Below are positions 1 through 6,963 of a DNA stretch of 64,000 bases, piece by piece (positions within the stretch are counted from its first letter, which is position 1; each line of letters begins with the position of its first letter). The position numbers and the translations under genes are program-made. The notes below the pieces were generated by a model. It was not told the origin of the DNA. It saw nothing but the letters and a program-made list of their open reading frames with translations, and did not search any database. The stretch lies in the NCBI RefSeq assembly GCF_004793765.1, contig NZ_SRYM01000014.1, forward strand, positions 1 to 64,000. The letters are read 5' to 3'. The stretch is from Parabacteroides distasonis. GTDB lineage: Bacteria > Bacteroidota > Bacteroidia > Bacteroidales > Tannerellaceae.

Positions 1-18
1 AACTATATTTCAATAATT

Positions 19-588
19 TCAAAGAACTTTTTCAGATTTTAATGGGACAGTAGTGAAAAGTATATCTGAAGAAGAGGCTTCTATACTATAGTTTCCATCT
101 AAATCCGTAATGGTACCAGTGGTAGAACCTTTTACTATAACATTAGCTCCAATAATAGGTTCTCCATTCTGATCTGTTACTTGACCTGTTATTTTTTTGG
201 ACTGCTGATTAATTGGCTTATTCTCTGTACGGTTAAACAAATAAATTTTTCCTCCCTTCACCTCATAACCCAACAGCGTTCCTTCCGTTAATTTATCCAA
301 GACCTGAGAAAGTTCCGCATTAGTAAAATTCAGACTTATCCTCCGATCTACATCTACAACTTGTTTACTATAAGCGACATTAAAACCCGTTTGATTTGTA
401 ATAGCCGCCAAGACTTTCTCTACTTTCGCATTCTCTAATGCAATTGACACCCGCTGAGCCGAGGCGGTAGCCGTGAAACACAGCAAGGATATGACTAAAA
501 ATAGAAAGGTTAATTTCATGGCATTCGGTATTTTCTCAATTAATATTAAAAGGCACCTACGCCGAGGGCTTTCTTGCTTTTCTTTCAT
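19..588 (-). pseudogene. TonB-dependent receptor (SusC/RagA-like), N-terminal part, frame broken
   Basis: The 189-residue reading frame starts like a SusC-family outer-membrane receptor regulated by sigma/anti-sigma signalling. It has a basic lead-in, a signal peptide (MKLTFLFLVISLLCF, ending near ATASAQ), an STN secretin/TonB short domain at about residues 47-100, and the beginning of a carboxypeptidase-regulatory-like domain (ITGQVTDQNGEPIIGANV, about 132-165). A receptor of this class would run on for about 900 residues through plug and barrel. Here the frame changes to LFTTVPLKSEKVL and stops at 19-21. The other two frames also hit stops at once and show no plug-domain similarity. The gene follows a FecR and an ECF sigma gene on the same strand, as expected for a trans-envelope signalling receptor. 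Truncation by insertion or deletion is the likeliest reading; the left edge hides the rest. Confidence 0.7.
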
Positions 589-644
589 ATATTTGTAATG
601 ATTTATATTATTTGGTATTAGAAATTCATTTTTAATACGACCGG

Positions 645-674
645 CAGCCGAAAAGGGTAGGAGCTTTTCGGCTG
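645..674. other. Hairpin in the leader of the broken receptor gene
   Basis: A perfect 11-bp inverted repeat, CAGCCGAAAAG at 645-655 against CTTTTCGGCTG at 664-674, encloses an 8-base loop. It lies between the FecR stop (803) and the receptor start (588). Read on the minus strand no U-tract follows, so it is not a classical terminator there; on the plus strand only three T follow. It could be an attenuator or processing site in the receptor leader. This is inference from structure alone. Confidence 0.5.
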
Positions 675-802
675 TTTCTATGTTTATATATTTATGAGGA
701 ATCCATACGCATATCTATTTTAAGGTTAACACTCGTTTTTCTGTTCTCCTATAAAATAGACACACGACTAAATGAAAAGGATGAGCCGTTGTCGGTATTT
801 TT

Positions 803-1798
803 TTATTTTTTCATCCAGACCTCTATCTTGCCTTCTTTTTCTTCGAATAATACGGGTGTGATTTTTTCCAATTCCTTTAATACCGTGGTCAGGTTCACAC
901 TATCGGTCGTTATCGTATACGTATATCGTAAGGCGGCAGAATCCTTCACGTCAAAGGATATACCATAAGTCCGAGCCAATGTTTTCATCACTTCCGATAA
1001 AGGAGCACCCTTAAATATGAGCACATTACGTCTCCATGCCGAATACATCTTGACATCGTGGGAACGAAGTACCTCACAGCGTCCGGAGGCCTTATTATAA
1101 ACCGCTTTTTCTCCTGGGTGTAATTGATAAGATTTGAAGGATCTTGATTTCAATTCGATAGATCCTGTCTCTAAAGCGACGAATATAGCTTCTTCTTCCG
1201 GATAGGCTTTCACATCGAAGGTAGTACCCAACACTTTTATATCCATATAAGAAAGATCCACGATAAAAGGCCAGTTCTTATTCTTAGCGACCTCGAACCA
1301 AGCCTCTCCTTCCAAATAAACCTTACGTTCGGAGAGACCGAATTTTTTCGGATAACGAATACGGCTTCCTGAGTTCAAATAGACCTTACTCCCATCCTGA
1401 AAAAGCACCTGCATACGTTCCCCATTAGGAACGTACACCTCGTCATACCTATCATCTGCCAATAAATCCACTTGTGAGTTTATACGTATGAAAAGTCCGA
1501 TAATTAGAGCTACCGGTATAAAGACCGCAGCCGCATACGCTATAAAACGGCGTATCCTTTGTCGGCGGAGTTGCCGCATAATATTCTGATACATTATGGC
1601 TGAGGGTATCGAATGGTCGATCCATTCCTCTTCCTCCCCCACATAAATCGTCTTCTCATCCTGATCGATACGTTCAGCAAGCCACACCTGTCCTTCCGGG
1701 GTCTTAAACCAATGAACAACCTCACTAGACTCCTCGGGAGTAGCCTCATTATGTAGCGTTTTCTCTATGATCGATTGATCGGGTATTTTCATGTTCAT
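803..1798 (-). CDS. FecR-family anti-sigma factor
   Basis: The 331-residue protein is a single-pass inner-membrane regulator that binds an ECF sigma factor and releases it when a TonB-dependent receptor signals substrate. The N-terminal cytoplasmic part (about 1-82) is followed by a membrane segment near 84-106 (FIAYAAAVFIPVALIIGLF). A periplasmic FecR domain comes next (about 117-220, with VLFQDGSKVYLNSGSRIRYP and the EGEAWFEVAKN strand), then a C-terminal DUF4974-like domain that contacts receptor STN domains. It starts 29 bp after the upstream sigma stop and precedes the broken receptor, so the three form one signalling unit. Two ATG codons (1798, 1792) are possible. With the receptor broken, this anti-sigma may have lost its input. 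Confidence 0.92.
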   Translation of the reverse strand: MNMKIPDQSIIEKTLHNEATPEESSEVVHWFKTPEGQVWLAERIDQDEKTIYVGEEEEWIDHSIPSAIMYQNIMRQLRRQRIRRFIAYAAAVFIPVALIIGLFIRINSQVDLLADDRYDEVYVPNGERMQVLFQDGSKVYLNSGSRIRYPKKFGLSERKVYLEGEAWFEVAKNKNWPFIVDLSYMDIKVLGTTFDVKAYPEEEAIFVALETGSIELKSRSFKSYQLHPGEKAVYNKASGRCEVLRSHDVKMYSAWRRNVLIFKGAPLSEVMKTLARTYGISFDVKDSAALRYTYTITTDSVNLTTVLKELEKITPVLFEEKEGKIEVWMKK

Positions 1799-1827
1799 TT
1801 ACTTTTATCAATTGACACGCAAAGCCA

Positions 1828-2421
1828 TCAATAGGATGAGTTCCACAAATATAAAAGAAATAAAAATAATCTCTCGAAATGTGCTCGTAGTATTTTTATC
1901 GCTTGCGCATAATGTGTTTTTACCGTGGGGACTGAGATATTCATCTTATCGGCGATTTCTTGATTGGATAGATTACCTTTCAGTTTATACAAACAGACTT
2001 GGCGTTTCTGCTCCGGTAAATGATCGATCGCTTGGTAAAAATGGGACATCATGTCTTGTTCCTCTATCTTTATAAGCAGTTCATCCTCATATTCCGGTAC
2101 TGATTGTACGATTTCATAATTTTTCTCTACGGCACTATTATTATTCCGGATCTCATTTAATACGTGATTCTTTAGCATCGTATATAGGTAGTTTCTTAAA
2201 TTCACGTTTACCATGAGCAGAGAACGTGCTTCCCACAATTTCAGAAAAACTTGCTGTACGGCATCTTCCGAAGAATATGTACTTTTCAAATATTTATAGG
2301 CCAGCACATACAATAATTTATGATACCGCTTATAAATAATAGTAAACGCATCCTCACTCCCCTGCCTCAATGAGGCGAGCAGATCTTCATCGCTCCGTAT
2401 GGATTTCTGAAAAAAAGACAT
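1828..2421 (-). CDS. ECF RNA polymerase sigma-70 factor
   Basis: The 197-residue extracytoplasmic-function sigma factor has region 2 at about 25-70 (FTIIYKRYHKLLYVLAYKYL, then SSEDAVQQVFLKLWE, the -10 binding helix). Region 4 is at about 135-180, with LPEQKRQVCLYKLKGNLSNQ followed by the helix-turn-helix EIADKMNISVPTVKTHYAQA. It directs polymerase to a small regulon, usually the adjacent receptor operon, and is held inactive by the FecR protein downstream. The ATG at 2421 lies 9 bp after the stop of the HD-domain gene, so the two are probably co-transcribed. The C-terminus (LFLFLLYLWNSSY) is unusually hydrophobic for a cytoplasmic sigma factor, a feature often seen in Bacteroidetes ECF factors of this kind. 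Confidence 0.93.
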   Translation of the reverse strand: MSFFQKSIRSDEDLLASLRQGSEDAFTIIYKRYHKLLYVLAYKYLKSTYSSEDAVQQVFLKLWEARSLLMVNVNLRNYLYTMLKNHVLNEIRNNNSAVEKNYEIVQSVPEYEDELLIKIEEQDMMSHFYQAIDHLPEQKRQVCLYKLKGNLSNQEIADKMNISVPTVKTHYAQAIKILRAHFERLFLFLLYLWNSSY

Positions 2422-2430
2422 TCGAGAAGA

Positions 2431-3075
2431 CTATATAATATACGATTCGCTATTTAGCAAACGTTCCGCTTCCTCTTTCATGGCAACCGGTACCTGTGTA
2501 ACCGCACCTTCACTGATCGATCGGATAAATTCCGGATACTCTTTACGGTAAACATCCAACATACGATTTGAGAAAACAAACATCATCGTATATTGTATAT
2601 TCGCCAACCGATCACACATTTTTATAAATGAAGCGAATTTGGTCTCCCGTATTCCTTGATAATACAGGTCATTCGCCCGTTCTCCCCGGTTTCGTCCTTT
2701 TTCATTCGTTAAGGCATATACGATTTCTGGGACTTGGCCTTCCAATTCCTGTCTCACGATTTCCGGCAAGACAAAATCGCCCCCCTTGAATTCTTTCAAG
2801 AATTTCACGACATCATTATAGGTCATCCGTGCATCTTCTATCGTATCATGCAGATAAGCAGAGGCATACAAAATCAGTATATCCACCTCATTCTCTGCAA
2901 GCAAATATCCGTAGCGGGAAACATACGAAGCTGTCATTTTCAGATGAAATCCATAAGGCAACACATGGTCATATTTCTGATTCACAGCATCATGTATATG
3001 AAAAGCAGCCTTTTCCATACTGCTGATCCAAGGATAATAACGTTTTACTGTGGTAATAAATGATTGTTTCTCCAT
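2431..3075 (-). CDS. HD-domain hydrolase resembling small alarmone hydrolases
   Basis: This HD-superfamily metal-dependent phosphohydrolase of about 214 residues has the motif order of the RelA/SpoT hydrolase domain. A histidine sits in PYGFHLKM at the place of the conserved HP. Then comes AYLHDTIEDARMTYNDV, the HDxxED metal site, and FIKMCDRLANIQ, matching the KLADRLHNL motif. No synthetase, TGS or ACT domain follows, so it resembles stand-alone (p)ppGpp hydrolases such as MESH1; the substrate is inference. ATG 3075 is preferred over a TTG 36 bases upstream because a -7 element at 3117-3124 would place the mRNA start near 3110. It heads the operon of sigma, FecR and receptor. Confidence 0.75.
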   Translation of the reverse strand: MEKQSFITTVKRYYPWISSMEKAAFHIHDAVNQKYDHVLPYGFHLKMTASYVSRYGYLLAENEVDILILYASAYLHDTIEDARMTYNDVVKFLKEFKGGDFVLPEIVRQELEGQVPEIVYALTNEKGRNRGERANDLYYQGIRETKFASFIKMCDRLANIQYTMMFVFSNRMLDVYRKEYPEFIRSISEGAVTQVPVAMKEEAERLLNSESYII

Positions 3076-3116
3076 CTCTCCGGTTATTATAATTAGTTTA
3101 ATTACAAACAATCGGA

Positions 3117-3124
3117 CAAATATA
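3117..3124 (-). promoter_or_regulatory. Bacteroidetes-type -7 element for the HD/sigma/FecR operon
   Basis: On the minus strand the octamer TATATTTG matches the Bacteroidetes -7 consensus TAnnTTTG. It lies 41 bp upstream of the ATG at 3075. A TTG occurs 11 bp upstream, which is not the ideal 19-bp distance for the -33 element, so only the -7 box is well supported. Confidence 0.5.
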
Positions 3125-3176
3125 TCACTTTAATTCAAGATCCTAATCTTCTACCTACATTTTTCATTTTTAGAAA

Positions 3177-3208
3177 TTGGGAATTCTAATTCATAAACCT
3201 TATCTTAG
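3177..3208 (+). promoter_or_regulatory. Probable promoter of the serine hydrolase gene
   Basis: TTG at 3177-3179 is followed after 21 bp by TATCTTAG at 3201-3208, one mismatch from TAnnTTTG. The distance and position, 43 bp before the ATG at 3252, fit a Bacteroidetes -33/-7 promoter. Confidence 0.4.
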
Positions 3209-3251
3209 CGTTCTCAGTTATATGGGAAACAACACGGTTACATTATATATT

Positions 3252-4256
3252 ATGTTACAACGAAAAATAAGTTTTATCGTATTTCTATATCTTCTTGTAT
3301 GCACCGTATATGCTCAGTACGTACCCGACGTATTGGGAGATGGTTATTTACGCCGTACCTTCCAGATGCCGGATGATTATGAGGGGAAGGTGGTTTGCAC
3401 ACTGGTCAAGAAGCCTCAACTGGATAGCGTAAAACAGGCCATACTGTATATCCATGGCTATAACGACTATTTTTTTCAGAAACAATTAGGGGATAGCGTA
3501 AACTCCCATGGGTATAATTTCTATGCGATGGACTTGCGGAAATACGGGCGTTCGATATTGCCCAATCAAAACCCGTTCTTTTGCAAGAGCCTAAAAGAGT
3601 ATTTCGCTGATATAGATACCGCTTTAGCCACTATCCGGTCCGAAGGTAATGAACGGATATTATTAATGGCACATTCTACAGGCGGATTGATCACATCTTA
3701 TTATTTGAATAGTAAAAAAGGGGACTTACCGGTAGACGGGCTTATCTTAAATAGTCCTTTTCTAGATTGGAATTTCGGATGGTTTATGGAGAAAGTCATA
3801 CTGCCAACCGTCGCATTTGTCGGGAGGCTATTCCCGAATCTTACCGTACAAGGGCTGGGGAACCCGAATTACGCTTATAGCCTGCTTAAGCAGTATAAAG
3901 GAGAATGGGAGTTTAATACGAACTGGAAAATGATATTCGGGCATCCGAAAAAAGCCGGATGGATCAAAGCCATACAAGAAGCGCAACAAACGGTACAAAA
4001 AGGGTTAAAACTGAATTGTCCGATATTAGTGATATCTTCCTATAAATCTTTCCCGGAGACAGAGACATGGCATGAGGAATACATGACCTCCGACATCGTC
4101 TTGGATGTTCAAGACATTCAAAAATACGGGGAGAAACTAGGAGACAAAGTCACGAGAGATACCATTCCAAACGGCATCCACGATCTGATCCTATCTCAAA
4201 AGCCCTATCGGAACGATGCCTATCAAACTATATTCGAGTGGTTAAAGAAACAATAA
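3252..4256 (+). CDS. Secreted alpha/beta hydrolase (monoacylglycerol lipase/lysophospholipase-like)
   Basis: This 334-residue serine hydrolase starts at the ATG that gives a clean signal peptide (MLQRKISFIVFLYLLVCTVYA); a longer frame begins at a TTG. The alpha/beta hydrolase fold shows the oxyanion loop ILYIHGYNDYF and the nucleophile elbow LLMAHSTGGLITS, with Ser in H-S-T-G-G. A late Asp is likely in SDIVLDVQDI, and the catalytic His is in IPNGIHDLILS near the C-terminus. The layout matches Hydrolase_4 lysophospholipases and their secreted relatives. The natural ester substrate is not evident. The gene stands alone: it diverges from the HD operon, and the following wzi-like gene has its own promoter. 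Confidence 0.85.
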   Translation: MLQRKISFIVFLYLLVCTVYAQYVPDVLGDGYLRRTFQMPDDYEGKVVCTLVKKPQLDSVKQAILYIHGYNDYFFQKQLGDSVNSHGYNFYAMDLRKYGRSILPNQNPFFCKSLKEYFADIDTALATIRSEGNERILLMAHSTGGLITSYYLNSKKGDLPVDGLILNSPFLDWNFGWFMEKVILPTVAFVGRLFPNLTVQGLGNPNYAYSLLKQYKGEWEFNTNWKMIFGHPKKAGWIKAIQEAQQTVQKGLKLNCPILVISSYKSFPETETWHEEYMTSDIVLDVQDIQKYGEKLGDKVTRDTIPNGIHDLILSQKPYRNDAYQTIFEWLKKQ

Positions 4257-4259
4257 TGG

Positions 4260-4289
4260 TTGCACCAAACATATAAATCCTTACCTTTG
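4260..4289 (+). promoter_or_regulatory. Promoter of the Wzi-like gene
   Basis: TTG at 4260-4262, a 19-bp spacer, then TACCTTTG at 4282-4289 fit the Bacteroidetes -33/-7 consensus exactly. It lies just after the hydrolase stop codon and 27 bp before the wzi-like ATG at 4316. Confidence 0.8.
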
Positions 4290-4315
4290 CGCCCAGACAA
4301 AACATTTATATATAC

Positions 4316-5803
4316 ATGAAATCAGTGCGATCAATTTTTATAGGTCTGACTTGTCTGGGGATGGCAACGGCTAGTTTCGCTCAAGAAGAAGAGACAACTC
4401 CGGAAACGACTACCTACAAGGCCGAGATATTCGGATCGGTAGCCAGTGGCGACAATACCCCTTTCTGGATGGTTAGCAATCGATACGGAATTGTTCCTTT
4501 GGAAGCGAATAACGGATATTTGAATGCGGGAGTATTCCATAATCAAACTTTTGGCAAAGGTTTTCACTGGAGAGCCGGATTAGACGTAGTGGCCGCAGTT
4601 CCTCGTCATCGCAATTTCTTTATCCAACAAATATATGCCGAGTTAGGTTACAAATGCTTGCTATTGAGTGTAGGAAGCAAGGAACGCTATAATTCTCTTT
4701 GGGATCGTTGGCTTAGCTCGGGCGATATCGTGCAATCCGCCAATGCCCGCCCGATTCCGGAAGTGAACATCAGTATTCCTGAATTTACCGTCGTTCCTTT
4801 AACGAAAGGCTGGATGCAAGTCAAAGGAGACTTTGCCGTCGGTCGTTCTTTCGACAAGGATTATCTGGCTAACTTCACAAACAATAAGCAGACTTATGTA
4901 GATAACGTTTTATGGCATCATAAATCATTATTCGTACAGATTAAGGATACACGCAATGACTTCCCGTTATCCGGTGTAATCGGAGTACAGCATTGGGCAC
5001 AATGGGGAGGAACCTCAACCAATCCTAAGATCGGAAAGCAACCTCAATCCATCAAGGACCTTATCCGGGTTATTTGCGGCAGCGAAGGTGGTGGCGACGC
5101 AACAGTCTCCGATCAAATCAACGTACTGGGTAATCATTATGGCTCTTACGATTTCAAATTGGCTTTTACACAACCTAACTGGCAAGTATCCGCCTATTAC
5201 CAACATTTCTTCGAGGATAAATCCGGTATGATATTCGTAAACAATACCGACGGATTATGGGGAGGACAACTGGATTTACCGAAGTTCCCATGGTTGCGTA
5301 AGGTCGTCGTAGAGTATTTGGTTACGAGAGACCAAAGCGGACAGTTCCACTTCATCGATTTTGATCACGATTTGCATCCCGGCGTAGGTGGCGGTGATGA
5401 TAATTATTATAACAACGGAGAATACACTACCGGAGCCTCTTATTTTAACCGGGCGATAGGTTCTCCTCTGATCCCAAGTCCGGAGTATAACGAAGACGGT
5501 TCATTAGGATTCAAGAACAACCGTGTTCGTGACTGGCATTTCGGTGCGGAAGGCACTATCTCCTCCCAAGTATCCTACCGGATATTAGTGACCGTGATGA
5601 ATAGCTGGGGCAGACATGCCCGCCCTTTCCTAAACAAGAAAAGAGGAGCTTCCGGACTTTTAGATATCTCTTATCAACATCCCCGTTTATCGGGATGGGA
5701 ATTTACCGGATCTTTGGCTGCTGATGCCGGTTCCATGTTCGGCGATAATTTCGGATTCAGCCTGAAAGTAGCGAAACGTGGTATCTTGAAAAGCTGGAAA
5801 TAA
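4316..5803 (+). CDS. Capsule assembly Wzi-family outer-membrane protein
   Basis: The 495-residue protein begins with a signal peptide (MKSVRSIFIGLTCLGMATAS, cut near FAQ). It continues as an aromatic-rich beta-barrel sequence with many alternating strands and Gly/Asn turns. The order (TPFWMVSNRYGIVPL near the start, LLLSVGSKERYNSLWD, then late strands such as FHFGAEGTISSQVSYRIL-type segments) resembles Wzi-family proteins, which help hold capsular polysaccharide on the cell surface. Length fits the family (about 450-500). No capsule synthesis genes are nearby, so the role is inferred from family alone. It has its own consensus promoter and converges on the plsC-like gene, leaving 9 bp between stop codons. 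Confidence 0.8.
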   Translation: MKSVRSIFIGLTCLGMATASFAQEEETTPETTTYKAEIFGSVASGDNTPFWMVSNRYGIVPLEANNGYLNAGVFHNQTFGKGFHWRAGLDVVAAVPRHRNFFIQQIYAELGYKCLLLSVGSKERYNSLWDRWLSSGDIVQSANARPIPEVNISIPEFTVVPLTKGWMQVKGDFAVGRSFDKDYLANFTNNKQTYVDNVLWHHKSLFVQIKDTRNDFPLSGVIGVQHWAQWGGTSTNPKIGKQPQSIKDLIRVICGSEGGGDATVSDQINVLGNHYGSYDFKLAFTQPNWQVSAYYQHFFEDKSGMIFVNNTDGLWGGQLDLPKFPWLRKVVVEYLVTRDQSGQFHFIDFDHDLHPGVGGGDDNYYNNGEYTTGASYFNRAIGSPLIPSPEYNEDGSLGFKNNRVRDWHFGAEGTISSQVSYRILVTVMNSWGRHARPFLNKKRGASGLLDISYQHPRLSGWEFTGSLAADAGSMFGDNFGFSLKVAKRGILKSWK

Positions 5804-5812
5804 TAACCTAAA

Positions 5813-6550
5813 TTATTTATATTCTTCCCACAAGGCAGATGCTATGATTTCTTGAGTCTGATTAGCAAACGCTTGCATTCCTTTGTGGGAAGTGTCTATA
5901 TTCTCAGTAGAAACCGCTGGATGGATCACCATTTCCATCCGATGACGATGGACATTCAACGACCCGATCGGCAAGACATCAAATGGCCCGTTTAAAGTGA
6001 TCGGAATAATAGGCAAATGCTGATCTAGCGCCATTTGATAAGCCCCTTTCTTGAAACGAATCATTTTCCCGTCATACGTACGAGAACCTTCCGGGAAAAC
6101 AATCACAGAAGCCCCATTTCGAAGACAACGCTCTGCCTCCAACACACTACGAGCGGCAGCTTTCGGCGTAGAATTATCGACAAAGATAAAACCAGCGGCA
6201 TGGCAAGCAGCCCCGACAAACGGAATCTTAGCGATACCCGCTTTCATCACCCACTTAATGGGAACACCTAAGAAACCATATATCAAGAAAATATCAAACG
6301 CACCTTGATGATTGGCGACGAAAACATACGATTGTTTCCGATTAATATGCTCACGCCCTTTTACCGTCACCGGACAAAGTGCCAAATAACAAGTCAACCG
6401 AGACCAGATCATACCCGGATAATAAGCGAAGATTTTCTCTCCACCCAATAGACAACCGATGATAACCGTCACAGCCGTAAGTATAGTCAGTACCAGAAAT
6501 ACAGGTACAAAAAACAGCCACAAATAAACTATGTAAAGTATTCTTCCCAT
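5813..6550 (-). CDS. 1-acyl-sn-glycerol-3-phosphate acyltransferase (PlsC-like)
   Basis: The 245-residue membrane acyltransferase probably adds the second acyl chain to lysophosphatidic acid in phospholipid synthesis. It has an N-terminal membrane segment (MGRILYIVYLWLFFVPVFLV and onward, about 1-40). The acyltransferase motif I is VANHQGAFDIFL (HxxxxD catalytic pair), and motif III is VIVFPEGSRTYDG. A further motif is seen in LPIIPITLNGPFDV. ATG 6550 is chosen over an upstream GTG at 6625 because it starts directly at the membrane helix. Members of this family also act on lipid A or ornithine lipid precursors, so the exact acceptor is uncertain. Confidence 0.88.
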   Translation of the reverse strand: MGRILYIVYLWLFFVPVFLVLTILTAVTVIIGCLLGGEKIFAYYPGMIWSRLTCYLALCPVTVKGREHINRKQSYVFVANHQGAFDIFLIYGFLGVPIKWVMKAGIAKIPFVGAACHAAGFIFVDNSTPKAAARSVLEAERCLRNGASVIVFPEGSRTYDGKMIRFKKGAYQMALDQHLPIIPITLNGPFDVLPIGSLNVHRHRMEMVIHPAVSTENIDTSHKGMQAFANQTQEIIASALWEEYK

Positions 6551-6687
6551 ACGCAACTCTATTATAACACAAATATAGAAGCTAATTTCAATCGTTTCAT
6601 TATTTTTCTCCGAAAATATTTTCACGATCGGGTTATTATTGCTTTATTTGCGGTAGAAAAGAAAATAATTATAAAATATCTATAACC

Positions 6688-6858
6688 ATGAATGAGTTAA
6701 TAAAAAATCTAGGAGTGCTCGTACTCATTATCGGTGTGGCAATTTTAGCTGTACCGTTTTTAACAGGAGGGATGACCAATGGTATTCTTCTGACAGGTCT
6801 AGGCTTGATTATCTTAGGCTACTTGGGCCATATCGCAATTAACAAACGAGTAGAATAA
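6688..6858 (+). CDS. Small two-helix membrane protein
   Basis: This 56-residue protein is read from ATG 6688 to TAA 6856-6858. It starts MNELIKNLGVLVLIIGVAIL and ends HIAINKRVE. Two hydrophobic stretches (about 8-26 and 30-50) are split by a TGGMTNG turn, giving a hairpin in the inner membrane. Short proteins of this form are common in Bacteroidales beside envelope genes; no function is known to me. It diverges from plsC and ends before a strong terminator hairpin, which supports it as a transcribed gene. Confidence 0.7.
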   Translation: MNELIKNLGVLVLIIGVAILAVPFLTGGMTNGILLTGLGLIILGYLGHIAINKRVE

Positions 6859-6892
6859 CACACGTTACTTAGATTCAAAAGGAAATGAAAAA

Positions 6893-6927
6893 GGATGTGC
6901 CTCATTGTCATGGCACATCCTTTTTTT
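6893..6927. terminator. Bidirectional intrinsic terminator
   Basis: GGATGTGCC (6893-6901) pairs with GGCACATCC (6912-6920) around a 10-base loop, flanked by AAAAA on the left and TTTTTTT on the right. It ends the small membrane protein gene on the plus strand and the GH92 gene on the minus strand. An outer GATTCAAAA / TTTTTTGAATC pairing extends the stem. Confidence 0.88.
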
Positions 6928-6963
6928 GAATCATCACACAAATTGAGGGATATACCCGAATCA

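Noticed and set aside
1791-2075. 94-codon frame on the plus strand over the sigma gene
   Set aside because: It is antisense to the clear ECF sigma factor.
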